Source: Bacteroidota bacterium (GTDB lineage Bacteria > Bacteroidota > Bacteroidia > Bacteroidales > GCA-2748055). Taken from it: a stretch of 45,966 nucleotides of DNA. The notes below the pieces were generated by a model. It saw only the letters and a program-made list of their open reading frames with translations. It ran no database searches and was not told where the DNA came from. The stretch is taken from assembly GCA_020047715.1 (NCBI GenBank), contig JAIFNN010000035.1, positions 1-45,966 of the forward strand, in the 5' to 3' direction. Shown piece after piece: positions 8,588 to 16,678 of this stretch; within the stretch, counting starts at the first letter, position 1; each line of letters starts with the position of its first letter. The translations under genes and the position numbers were made by a program.

Positions 8588-9331
8588 CTAAAGCATTCCG
8601 ATTGCTCTGGTCAAATCTTCCGGTGTGTCTATCCCGATGCTTTCATGAATTGTGGCTGCTGTTTTAATACGGTAACCATTGCTCAGCCATCGGAGTTGCT
8701 CGAGCGACTCTGCCATTTCAATTTCTGAGGGTGGAAGTTTTGTTATCTCCCGCAACACAGCAGTGCGATAGCCGTAAATTCCAATATGCTTGTAAAAGGT
8801 AAATTCACCCGGCCAATCTTCTTTTGCCAGTCCTCTTATGTACGGTACAGGTGAACGGCTAAAAATCAACGCGAAATCGTTTTTATCCATAACAACTTTT
8901 GGCTTGTTCGGATCGAAAATGTCTTCCCGGTTACTTATCCTTTTCACAAGCGTTGTAATCTGGGAGGCGGGATCCTCAAAAAGTGCCGCAAGCTGAATGA
9001 TTTGTTCAGGCTGAATAAAGGGCTCGTCGCCTTGGATGTTTATCACCAAATCAAATCTCACTGAGGTTTCTTTTTCAATGATTTCGAGAGCCTCAGCACA
9101 GCGATCGGTGCCGCTGGTGTGGGAGGAGGAAGTCATAACAGCGTTTCCGCCAAAGCGCTTTACTTCATCGAAAATCCTCGAATCATCCGTGGCTACGTAA
9201 ACCCATTTCGTTGCATTTTGGGCTGATTCATATACCCGCTGGATAATGGGTCTGTCGCCAAGCATAACCAATGGCTTTCCGGGAAATCGCGTGGAGGCGA
9301 AGCGGGCGGGGATTATACCGAGGATGTTCAT
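8588..9331 (-). CDS. kdsB: 3-deoxy-manno-octulosonate cytidylyltransferase (CMP-Kdo synthetase)
   Basis: A 247-residue cytoplasmic enzyme that activates Kdo with CTP for attachment to lipid A in LPS inner-core synthesis. Length and motifs fit the family: the nucleotide-binding N-terminus IIPARFASTRFPGKPL, VYVATDD, NIQGDEPFI (metal and CTP site) and the KHIGIYGYR region. It is monocistronic, with its own -7 element upstream, and divergent from the sigma-54 activator gene. Confidence 0.96.
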   Translation of the reverse strand: MNILGIIPARFASTRFPGKPLVMLGDRPIIQRVYESAQNATKWVYVATDDSRIFDEVKRFGGNAVMTSSSHTSGTDRCAEALEIIEKETSVRFDLVINIQGDEPFIQPEQIIQLAALFEDPASQITTLVKRISNREDIFDPNKPKVVMDKNDFALIFSRSPVPYIRGLAKEDWPGEFTFYKHIGIYGYRTAVLREITKLPPSEIEMAESLEQLRWLSNGYRIKTAATIHESIGIDTPEDLTRAIGML

Positions 9332-9394
9332 TTGTTGAGTCTTGTTGATGATAAAGTTCTGTTTCTAAAACCAGAGGAATGGGTTAAGCAGGCA

Positions 9395-9402
9395 CAAAGG
9401 TA
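9395..9402 (-). promoter_or_regulatory. Putative -7 element of the kdsB promoter
   Basis: Minus-strand TACCTTTG, an exact TAnnTTTG match, 64 bases upstream of the kdsB ATG. The nearest minus-strand TTTG is 13 bases away rather than the expected 17-19, so the -33 box is uncertain. Confidence 0.35.
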
Positions 9403-9583
9403 ACGATGAATGCGGCAAACAGGCTAGTAGATCGTGTGATTTTTTCATATAATATGTTTAAATCTTTGTTCTATAGTTGTTTATGCTTTGGTACTTTGTG
9501 GAATTTACCTTTTATTCCATAAAATTTTCCAGAGCAAAAGCTATTTATTAACATTCAATAGTAGTAAAAACCCCTGAATTTTG

Positions 9584-9615
9584 TAATTTTGTCAGACTTT
9601 TGGATAAATTGTCAG
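9584..9615 (+). promoter_or_regulatory. Putative -7 element and TTGTCAG direct repeat before the sigma-54 activator
   Basis: TAATTTTG at 9584-9591 matches the Bacteroidota -7 consensus, about 70 bases before the activator ATG; no -33 box is clear. Two copies of TTGTCAG (9589-9595, 9609-9615) are spaced two helical turns apart and overlap the start-site region, a position suited to a repressor. That role is inference. Confidence 0.3.
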
Positions 9616-9659
9616 TATAGAATTTTGATATGAGTTATTTTCTAATTTTCAAAATGTAA

Positions 9660-10889
9660 ATGGAAATTCAGTCAACAAAGCAAAGATTTGGGATCATTGG
9701 CAACAACGAGGCATTAACCCGGGCAATCAATGTAGCGATGCAGGTTGCCTCAACCGATTTGTCGGTATTGATTTCCGGGGAAAGTGGTACGGGCAAGGAA
9801 GTTTTTCCCCAGATCATCCATTCTCTCAGCTCACGAAAGCACGGTAGTTATATCGCTGTGAATTGCGGCGCTATACCGGAAGGCACGATCGATTCCGAAC
9901 TTTTTGGCCATGAAAAGGGAGCTTTTACCGGCGCACATGAAGCGCGAAAAGGATACTTTGAGGTTGCCGATGGGGGAACAATTTTCCTTGACGAGGTTGC
10001 CGAACTCCCTCTCTCAACACAGGTCAGGCTGCTTAGAGTCCTAGAAACCGGCGAGTTTATGAAGGTAGGATCTTCCAAGATGATTAAAACCAATGTGCGT
10101 GTAATTGCGGCAACCAATGTGGATCTTGCTACGGCTATTGGTCATGGGCGGTTCCGCGAGGATTTGTTTTACCGTTTGAATACCGTTCCTATCCTTATTC
10201 CTGCCCTTCGGAAAAGAGGTGACGATATTCATCTTCTGTTCCGGAAATTCGCCTCCGATTTTGCAGAGCGATACCGCATGCCTGCGATTTCCCTTACCGA
10301 TGATGCAGTGCATGCACTCGAAGTCTATGAGTGGCCAGGTAATATCAGGCAACTCAAAAACATCACCGAACAAATTTCCATCATTGAAAGAGAAAGGCTT
10401 ATCAGTTCTGAAACCTTATTGAAATACCTTCCGGATTACAACCGTTCCAAGCTCCCGGCAGTGATGGGACGTAAAATCGACCAGGACACCTTCACTTCAG
10501 AAAGGGAAATCTTGTATAAGATACTCTTCGATATGAAGAATGACGTGAATGACCTGAAAAAACTGGTTGGCGACCTCATGGAGAAGGGTACGCAAAGCAG
10601 AGAGTTTCAGGAAGACAATGCCCAGCTCATCAAAAAACTCTACTCTTCGGCCGACACCCTGGTGGAGGACGAGCCATCTGAGGGCGTGTTTATGCCAAAA
10701 AACGACGATGGACAGATTCAAGACACCGAGGAGATTGTTGAGGAATCCCTTTCCCTTGAAAATAAAGAGATTGAGATGATTCGAAAAGCTCTTGAGAAAC
10801 ATCTCGGGAAACGAAAATATGCCGCTGAGGATCTCGGAATTTCCGAGAGGACACTGTATAGAAAGATCAAAGAATATAATATAGAGTAG
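9660..10889 (+). CDS. Sigma-54-dependent transcriptional activator lacking a sensory domain
   Basis: A 409-residue bacterial enhancer-binding protein. The AAA+ domain starts almost at residue 1: Walker A GESGTGKE (40-47), the sigma-54-contacting loop GAFTGA (87-92), Walker B GGTIFLDE (105-112) and arginine-finger region FREDLFYRL (165-173). A linker follows, then a C-terminal Fis-type helix-turn-helix (about 370-409, KYAAEDLGISERTLYRKIKEY). No receiver, GAF, PAS or ACT domain precedes the AAA+ module, as in PspF, so activity is probably set by a partner protein or by expression level. Three bases separate it from lptE, so it leads an lptE-TPR-secG operon followed by groESL. A sigma-54 promoter match upstream of groES suggests a target. 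Confidence 0.93.
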   Translation: MEIQSTKQRFGIIGNNEALTRAINVAMQVASTDLSVLISGESGTGKEVFPQIIHSLSSRKHGSYIAVNCGAIPEGTIDSELFGHEKGAFTGAHEARKGYFEVADGGTIFLDEVAELPLSTQVRLLRVLETGEFMKVGSSKMIKTNVRVIAATNVDLATAIGHGRFREDLFYRLNTVPILIPALRKRGDDIHLLFRKFASDFAERYRMPAISLTDDAVHALEVYEWPGNIRQLKNITEQISIIERERLISSETLLKYLPDYNRSKLPAVMGRKIDQDTFTSEREILYKILFDMKNDVNDLKKLVGDLMEKGTQSREFQEDNAQLIKKLYSSADTLVEDEPSEGVFMPKNDDGQIQDTEEIVEESLSLENKEIEMIRKALEKHLGKRKYAAEDLGISERTLYRKIKEYNIE

Positions 10890-10892
10890 AGG

Positions 10893-11408
10893 ATGAAACG
10901 ATTCGTAACTATTTTTACTGCAGTCCTTGTAATAGCTAGCGCAAGCTTTCAATCGTGCAAGGTTACCTACTCTTTTACCGGGGTGACAATTAACCCGGAA
11001 ATCAAAACGGTGTCGATTCAATACTTCGATAACCGCGCACCTCTAGTGCAACCCCAGCTTAGCCAGATTTTCACCGATGCCCTGAGAGATAAAATCCAGG
11101 GTTCAACAAGTCTGGAACTTGTTACAGGATATGGGGATGTAGACTTTTCAGGTGAGATTAAGAATTACGAAACAAGGCCTCAAGCCATTACCGGGGCTGA
11201 AACTGCTGCACTTAACCGACTTTCGGTTACGGTTAGAGTAAAATTCTCCAACGAAGTTGAGCCCGACAAAAGCTTCGATACCAGTTTTACCCGCTACGAG
11301 GAATACGATAGCAGCAAAGACCCTTCAAGTGTTGAGGATGAACTAATCAAACTTATTGTGGAACAGCTGATGGAGGATATTTTCAATAAAGCATTTGTTA
11401 ACTGGTAA
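10893..11408 (+). CDS. lptE: LptE-family lipoprotein
   Basis: A 171-residue lipoprotein with a signal peptide ending in a lipobox-like FQSC (Cys22). It matches the Bacteroidota LptE group, which plugs the LptD barrel and helps deliver LPS to the outer leaflet. The small alpha/beta fold typical of LptE is consistent with the N-terminal region INPEIKTVSIQYFDNRA and the strand-rich middle part. It starts 3 bases after the activator gene and is followed 11 bases later by the TPR gene, so it is clearly in the operon. Confidence 0.85.
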   Translation: MKRFVTIFTAVLVIASASFQSCKVTYSFTGVTINPEIKTVSIQYFDNRAPLVQPQLSQIFTDALRDKIQGSTSLELVTGYGDVDFSGEIKNYETRPQAITGAETAALNRLSVTVRVKFSNEVEPDKSFDTSFTRYEEYDSSKDPSSVEDELIKLIVEQLMEDIFNKAFVNW

Positions 11409-11419
11409 GGTAATTGTCC

Positions 11420-12292
11420 ATGCAAAAAGAAAAATTTCAGGAGTACCTGTATCATCCGGAAACCTATAAGACTGCAGATCTTGGTGAGTTGAAGGAGCTG
11501 GTAGCGAAGTACCCGTGGTTTAGTACGGCAAGTATTGTTTTGCTGGCTTGCAGTAAAATACAGTCGGATACCGGATTCGATTCCCTGCTTGGGAAACATG
11601 GTTTGTCAATCCCCAATCGGCGTGCCTTGAGCAAAATGATAAATACCAGATGTGAAACTTTTGAGCAAGGTAATGATGTGGAAATTGAACTGGAGTCGGA
11701 GGTTGGCTTGGATTCCCGAATACATGGCATTTTTGACTCCCCGGAGTACGAACACCCTTCTGAAACCTCGGGAGCTAGCGTTCTTGACGATGAATCCCTT
11801 CTCGATTTTGCTTATGCCAACAGCACTGCCCATTTGGACTCCGGGGAAGGTGAGGTTATGGATGAGGTTATGGACGAGGTTAAGGATGAGGATGAGGATG
11901 AGAGAGGCGGGGAAAAAATCCGGAAAACTATTGAAAACAGGGGTGAAGGGAAGGTGAGGAATTTTGATAATTGGATTGATAGGTTGGGGGGGGATTCCCC
12001 GGTTGAAAAAAGCACTTTCAAGAAACACCATATTATCGAGAGTTTTATTCATTCAGAGGCTGGGGTTATCAGGGCAGATAAGGTGACTCAGATTGAGGGG
12101 GATATCTCTAAAACAAGCGCCGAAGAGCATGAGGGATTTATTACCGACACCCTGGCCAAGATTTATGTTAAACAGGGGCTTTATAATAAGGCAATTTATG
12201 CCTATGAGAAATTATGTTTGAAATATCCGGAAAAAAGTATTTACTTTGCCACGCAAATTGAGGAAATAAAAACCCTCTATATTAAAAATTAA
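11420..12292 (+). CDS. TPR-containing protein with acidic repeat, function unknown
   Basis: A 290-residue protein; the ATG at 11420 is preferred over the in-frame TTG at 11414. The N-terminal third (EYLYHPETYKTADLGELKELVAKYPWF) is a helical region seen in Bacteroidota proteins between lptE and secG. The middle is low-complexity and acidic, encoded by an imperfect 12-bp tandem repeat. The last 50 residues form one TPR-like pair (DTLAKIYVKQGLYNKAIYAYEKL). No signal peptide or membrane helix is visible, so it is probably cytoplasmic. Its place beside lptE and secG hints at an envelope-related scaffold, but nothing shows this directly. A G8 run at 11986-11993 lies in the coding sequence. Confidence 0.75.
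   Translation: MQKEKFQEYLYHPETYKTADLGELKELVAKYPWFSTASIVLLACSKIQSDTGFDSLLGKHGLSIPNRRALSKMINTRCETFEQGNDVEIELESEVGLDSRIHGIFDSPEYEHPSETSGASVLDDESLLDFAYANSTAHLDSGEGEVMDEVMDEVKDEDEDERGGEKIRKTIENRGEGKVRNFDNWIDRLGGDSPVEKSTFKKHHIIESFIHSEAGVIRADKVTQIEGDISKTSAEEHEGFITDTLAKIYVKQGLYNKAIYAYEKLCLKYPEKSIYFATQIEEIKTLYIKN
11852..11902 (+). repeat. In-frame 12-bp tandem repeat coding for an acidic tract
   Basis: Three 12-base units of GAGGTTATGGAT with small changes (11852-11887) followed by a GAGGAT-type run to 11902. They encode EVMD, EVMD, EVKD and then alternating E and D. Unit length is a multiple of three, so gain or loss of units keeps the frame. Confidence 0.85.
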
Positions 12293-12296
12293 TAAT

Positions 12297-12635
12297 ATGC
12301 ATACCCTTTTTGTTATATTCCTGATTATCATCTGTCTGCTCTTGGTAATGATTGTATTGGTCCAGAACTCAAAAGGTGGGGGCCTGGCATCGAATTTTGC
12401 CGGATCAAACCAATATATGGGCGTTCGCAAGACTGCAGACTTTCTTGAAAAAGCAACCTGGACCCTGGCCGCAAGCCTTTTGGTTTTCAGCCTTCTTTCA
12501 ACCTGGACTCTTCCTAAACAGGAAGAAGTAAGCAAGTCAAGAGTGGAAGGTCAATTCGACAATTCACGTCTCGATCAGCAAGGTGATGCCACCATCAGCC
12601 TGCCTGAATCCGGAGAAAGCACACCCGAGGAATAG
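12297..12635 (+). CDS. secG: Preprotein translocase subunit SecG
   Basis: A 112-residue inner-membrane protein, the small accessory subunit of the SecYEG channel. Two transmembrane helices (about residues 3-23 and 55-75) flank the conserved cytoplasmic loop VQNSKGGGLASNF. The C-terminal tail of about 35 polar residues is longer than in E. coli, as is common in Bacteroidota. It starts 4 bases after the TPR gene and is followed by a long hairpin, so it is probably the last gene of the activator-lptE-TPR-secG unit. Confidence 0.93.
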   Translation: MHTLFVIFLIIICLLLVMIVLVQNSKGGGLASNFAGSNQYMGVRKTADFLEKATWTLAASLLVFSLLSTWTLPKQEEVSKSRVEGQFDNSRLDQQGDATISLPESGESTPEE

Positions 12636-12680
12636 GATACTCCTCAAACATCCTTAAACCTTAGGTTTAAGAAAAAAATT

Positions 12681-12749
12681 AAAGGACAAAGATGAAAGTG
12701 AAAATCAATCGATGGTTTAAGCTTTGATCTTTGTCCTTTATCCTTTTTA
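12681..12749 (+). terminator. Probable terminator after secG
   Basis: A 13-bp perfect stem (AAAGGACAAAGAT at 12681-12693 with ATCTTTGTCCTTT at 12727-12739) closing a 33-base loop, followed by a T-rich stretch. The large loop makes it less typical, but it separates secG from the groES promoter region. Confidence 0.65.
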
Positions 12750-12766
12750 ACCCGCTTTAATGTCAC

Positions 12767-12787
12767 TATGTCATAAACGCTGACATA
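12767..12787. promoter_or_regulatory. Inverted repeat upstream of groES, candidate enhancer-binding site
   Basis: TATGTCA (12767-12773) and TGACATA (12781-12787) form a perfect 7-bp inverted repeat with a 7-base spacer, and a third TGTCA lies at 12761-12765. Its centre is about 157 bases before the start site predicted from the sigma-54 promoter, a normal distance for an enhancer site. A 7-bp repeat of this kind can also arise by chance in 340 bases. Confidence 0.35.
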
Positions 12788-12907
12788 ATTGAAAACCCAA
12801 TTAGCTCATATGGAAATAGCTGGATTTCTGATTATTGCGACTAGCCTTGGGCCGATCGCCCGATGAGGGGTAGAAAAAATGTCGGTAAAAAAGTCTGTTT
12901 CCACACA

Positions 12908-12923
12908 TGGCACAAAATATGCA
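12908..12923 (+). promoter_or_regulatory. Sigma-54 (-24/-12) promoter match before groES
   Basis: TGGCAC at 12908-12913, five bases, then ATGCA at 12919-12923. The consensus is TGGCAC-N5-TTGCW: the -24 element is exact and the GG and GC pairs have the required spacing; the -12 element has one mismatch. The predicted start is near 12934, giving a leader of about 40 bases before the groES ATG. No Bacteroidota TAnnTTTG box and no CIRCE operator are seen in the same region. Confidence 0.6.
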
Positions 12924-12974
12924 TAGATAGTCGCAAATAAAGAAAAATTAGTTAAACCTATAAATTTACTCAAA

Positions 12975-13253
12975 ATGGCAGATGTTAAATTAAAACCATT
13001 AGCAGACAGAGTGCTGATTGAACCCAAAGAAGCAGAAACAAAAACTGCCAGCGGCATTTTTATTCCTGATACAGCGAGGGAGAAACCTCAGCAAGGTACA
13101 GTTGTTGCTGTTGGCCCCGGTATCAAAGACGAGAAAATGGAAGTTAAAGTTGGTGACCTGGTGCTTTACGGAAAGTATTCGGGAACCGAAATCTCTGTTG
13201 AAGGCAAAGATTACCTGATTATGAAGCAATCCGACATTCTTGCTATTGTATAA
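12975..13253 (+). CDS. groES: Co-chaperonin GroES
   Basis: A 92-residue cytoplasmic lid protein of the GroEL folding cage. The family pattern is complete: [16 protein letters not shown] at the N-terminus, the mobile loop [19 protein letters not shown] (about residues 23-41) that docks onto GroEL, and the C-terminal [13 protein letters not shown]. It is followed 30 bases later by groEL in the standard operon. Its upstream region carries the sigma-54 promoter match and inverted repeat described separately. Confidence 0.98.
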   Translation: MADVKLKPLADRVLIEPKEAETKTASGIFIPDTAREKPQQGTVVAVGPGIKDEKMEVKVGDLVLYGKYSGTEISVEGKDYLIMKQSDILAIV

Positions 13254-13271
13254 CCCCTTTTAAATTATTAA

Positions 13272-14930
<1,659 letters not shown>

Positions 14931-14953
14931 GTTTATCAACCCTATATATTTCC

Positions 14954-14988
14954 AAAAGGGCTTCTCTGAAAAGGGAAGCCTTTTTTTT
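14954..14988 (+). terminator. Terminator of groESL
   Basis: Stem AAAAGGGCTTC (14954-14964) with GAAGCCTTTT, one bulged G, ten-base loop, followed by a T8 run (14981-14988). It is 23 bases after the groEL stop. Confidence 0.85.
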
Positions 14989-15084
14989 AACTGAAAAATT
15001 CTGCCTTTATCACAATGTTTGACAAGTTAAAGTTAATTTCTTTGAATTATTCTTGTTTATCTGCTTTTCACGGTTTATTCTGAC

Positions 15085-15092
15085 TATTTTTG
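15085..15092 (+). promoter_or_regulatory. Putative -7 element before the SGNH hydrolase gene
   Basis: TATTTTTG is an exact match to TAnnTTTG, 31 bases before the ATG at 15124. There is no clear TTTG at the expected -33 distance, only a TTTT tract. Confidence 0.4.
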
Positions 15093-15123
15093 CACAAGAA
15101 AATCTGTCACTAAAGTTTTTGGA

Positions 15124-15876
15124 ATGTCTAAAGTTTGGATTGGATTTTGGGTGGGATTTATGCTGGCTACCGGGAGTGTTTTCTCTCAAGACACAATACG
15201 GATATTGTTTATCGGAAACAGTTACACCTTTGCCAACACAGGGCTCAACGCACCGGAGCTGCCTTTGCGCCTGAAGGAGATGGGAAGGCTATATGGAAAG
15301 ACTATCATAACCGATTTTGCCGGAGCTGGTGGGGTGACTCTTGAGAAAACCTGGAAAACGGGGAAAGCCGTAACGAAAATCAATACAGCAAGCTATAATT
15401 ATGTGGTTCTTCAGGAACATAGCATGGGAACAATTTTCAATAGCGGGAAGTTTGAGATGTATTCGCAGAAATTTTCGGAACTGATCTCTGAAAACAAGGC
15501 CCGACCTGTTTTTTATATGACCTGGGCCCGACAAAATCGCCCAACCATGATCGATACCATCTCGCGGGAATATATTAAAATGGCGGAAGCGTTGAATGGC
15601 ATCGTTGTTCCCTGCGGCTATGCATGGGACATGGCGGGTTCCCAGTATCCCCTGATTCCCTTGTACCAAAACGACCGCTCACACGCCCGTCCTGAAGGCG
15701 TTTTGCTCAATACCTTTGTTTTTTATAAAACGCTTTTTGGAGAAATTCCTGAGGAGCCTTTATATAACTTCCAGTTTAAAGGCTCAGCCATAAGCGAAGA
15801 TACCGTTCGAAAACTTATGCGTGTTGCCAATAACGCATTTCAGGAATTAAGCTATCAGGTGGGAGATCAGTTTTAG
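15124..15876 (+). CDS. Secreted SGNH/GDSL-like hydrolase
   Basis: A 250-residue exported esterase-like protein. A signal peptide covers about residues 1-21 (cleavage near VFS-Q). SGNH blocks are visible: block I ILFIGNSYTF with the likely nucleophile Ser33, a Gly in block II (GAGGVTLEKTW), and block V DRSHARPEG with Asp184 and His187 as the other triad members. The substrate cannot be read from sequence; relatives act on acetylated sugars or lipids. It has its own promoter-like box and lies 121 bases before the flavin reductase gene, so joint transcription with that operon is possible but not shown. Confidence 0.8.
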   Translation: MSKVWIGFWVGFMLATGSVFSQDTIRILFIGNSYTFANTGLNAPELPLRLKEMGRLYGKTIITDFAGAGGVTLEKTWKTGKAVTKINTASYNYVVLQEHSMGTIFNSGKFEMYSQKFSELISENKARPVFYMTWARQNRPTMIDTISREYIKMAEALNGIVVPCGYAWDMAGSQYPLIPLYQNDRSHARPEGVLLNTFVFYKTLFGEIPEEPLYNFQFKGSAISEDTVRKLMRVANNAFQELSYQVGDQF

Positions 15877-15997
15877 ACATATTATGAATCTCGGCGAAAT
15901 GTTTTTGCCGGTACCAGATTCGAAATGAACCCTTCTTTCCGAAAAACGTTATGGGTATTAATTTCACTTATATACGTTTGAACACCAAAAGATAATT

Positions 15998-16669
15998 ATG
16001 AGCAAGATTGAAATACAATCGATGATTGCCCCTTTTACCGTTACCGAAGTCAGGGACCTTTGCGAAGCCTCATATGTGGTTCGTTTCAGTAAAAGGGACC
16101 TTAGTTTCAGGCCCGGACAGCATCTTGTTGTGGGAGTGCTAGGGATGTCCGACGCACGCGAATATTCCGTCTATAGCGGGAGGGATGAGGAGTTCCTCGA
16201 AATTCTGGTTAGGGAGGTGGAGAATGGAGTGGTTAGCAAAAAATTAAGAAGGCTTAACCCGGGAAATAATCTCGAAGTCAACGGACCATATGGTTTTTTT
16301 CTTACCAACGCCCAACCCCCAGCAAACAAAAAGTTGCTTTTTATTGCCAGTGGCACAGGCATCGCCCCTTTTCACAGTTTTGTGAAAACCTATCCCGATG
16401 CCGATTACACCATTCTGCACGGAATACGAACCGTCGACGAGGCTTATGAAAAGGAAGTTTATGGGGAAGGGAGATATATTACCTGCACCTCAAAAGATGA
16501 AAAGGGCCATTTTCAAGGGAGGTTGACGGAATACCTGAAAAATATGGATATCGACAAGGAGACGATGGTTTACCTCTGTGGAAACAGCGACATGGTTTTT
16601 GAATCTATTGACATTCTTCAGGAAAAAGGTTTGTCGAATTCTCATATCTTTACGGAAGTTTATTTTTAA
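15998..16669 (+). CDS. Ferredoxin-NADP reductase-like flavoprotein
   Basis: A 223-residue cytoplasmic oxidoreductase with an N-terminal FAD-binding beta-barrel (FRPGQHLVVG, then REYSVYS, the RxYS flavin-binding motif, near residues 51-57) and a C-terminal NAD(P)-binding domain (FIASGTGIAPFHSF, about 114-127; VYLCGNSDM, about 193-201). No iron-sulfur domain is attached. Such enzymes pass electrons between NAD(P)H and ferredoxin or flavodoxin. The stop codon overlaps the strong ribosome-binding site of miaB, 9 bases from the next start. This suggests it supplies electrons to the two radical-SAM enzymes downstream, which is inference from context. Confidence 0.85.
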   Translation: MSKIEIQSMIAPFTVTEVRDLCEASYVVRFSKRDLSFRPGQHLVVGVLGMSDAREYSVYSGRDEEFLEILVREVENGVVSKKLRRLNPGNNLEVNGPYGFFLTNAQPPANKKLLFIASGTGIAPFHSFVKTYPDADYTILHGIRTVDEAYEKEVYGEGRYITCTSKDEKGHFQGRLTEYLKNMDIDKETMVYLCGNSDMVFESIDILQEKGLSNSHIFTEVYF

Positions 16670-16676
16670 GGAGGAG
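16668..16676 (+). promoter_or_regulatory. Strong Shine-Dalgarno overlapping the reductase stop
   Basis: AAGGAGGAG precedes the ATG at 16679 by 2 bases (4 from the AGGAGG core) and overlaps the TAA at 16667-16669. Strong Shine-Dalgarno sequences are unusual in Bacteroidota, where most genes here lack one, so this supports efficient translation and fixes the start. Confidence 0.8.
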
Positions 16677-16678
16677 AA

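Larger units (their letters stand above)
9332..9659. other. Divergent intergenic region between kdsB and the sigma-54 activator gene
   Basis: 328 bases without a convincing ORF, rich in A and T. It holds a -7-like box for kdsB on the minus strand (9395-9402) and one for the activator on the plus strand (9584-9591). A direct repeat TTGTCAG occurs at 9589-9595 and 9609-9615, 20 bases apart centre to centre. I see no terminator hairpin and no RNA gene. Confidence 0.5.

Noticed and set aside
11606-12052. Long antisense reading frame inside the TPR gene
   Set aside because: A 148-codon minus-strand frame and a nested shorter one overlap the TPR gene. They mirror its skewed, repeat-rich coding sequence and show no signal, start context or family similarity.
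12636-12974. HrcA/CIRCE control of groESL
   Set aside because: The CIRCE inverted repeat (TTAGCACTC-N9-GAGTGCTAA) was looked for and not found in the whole groES upstream region.
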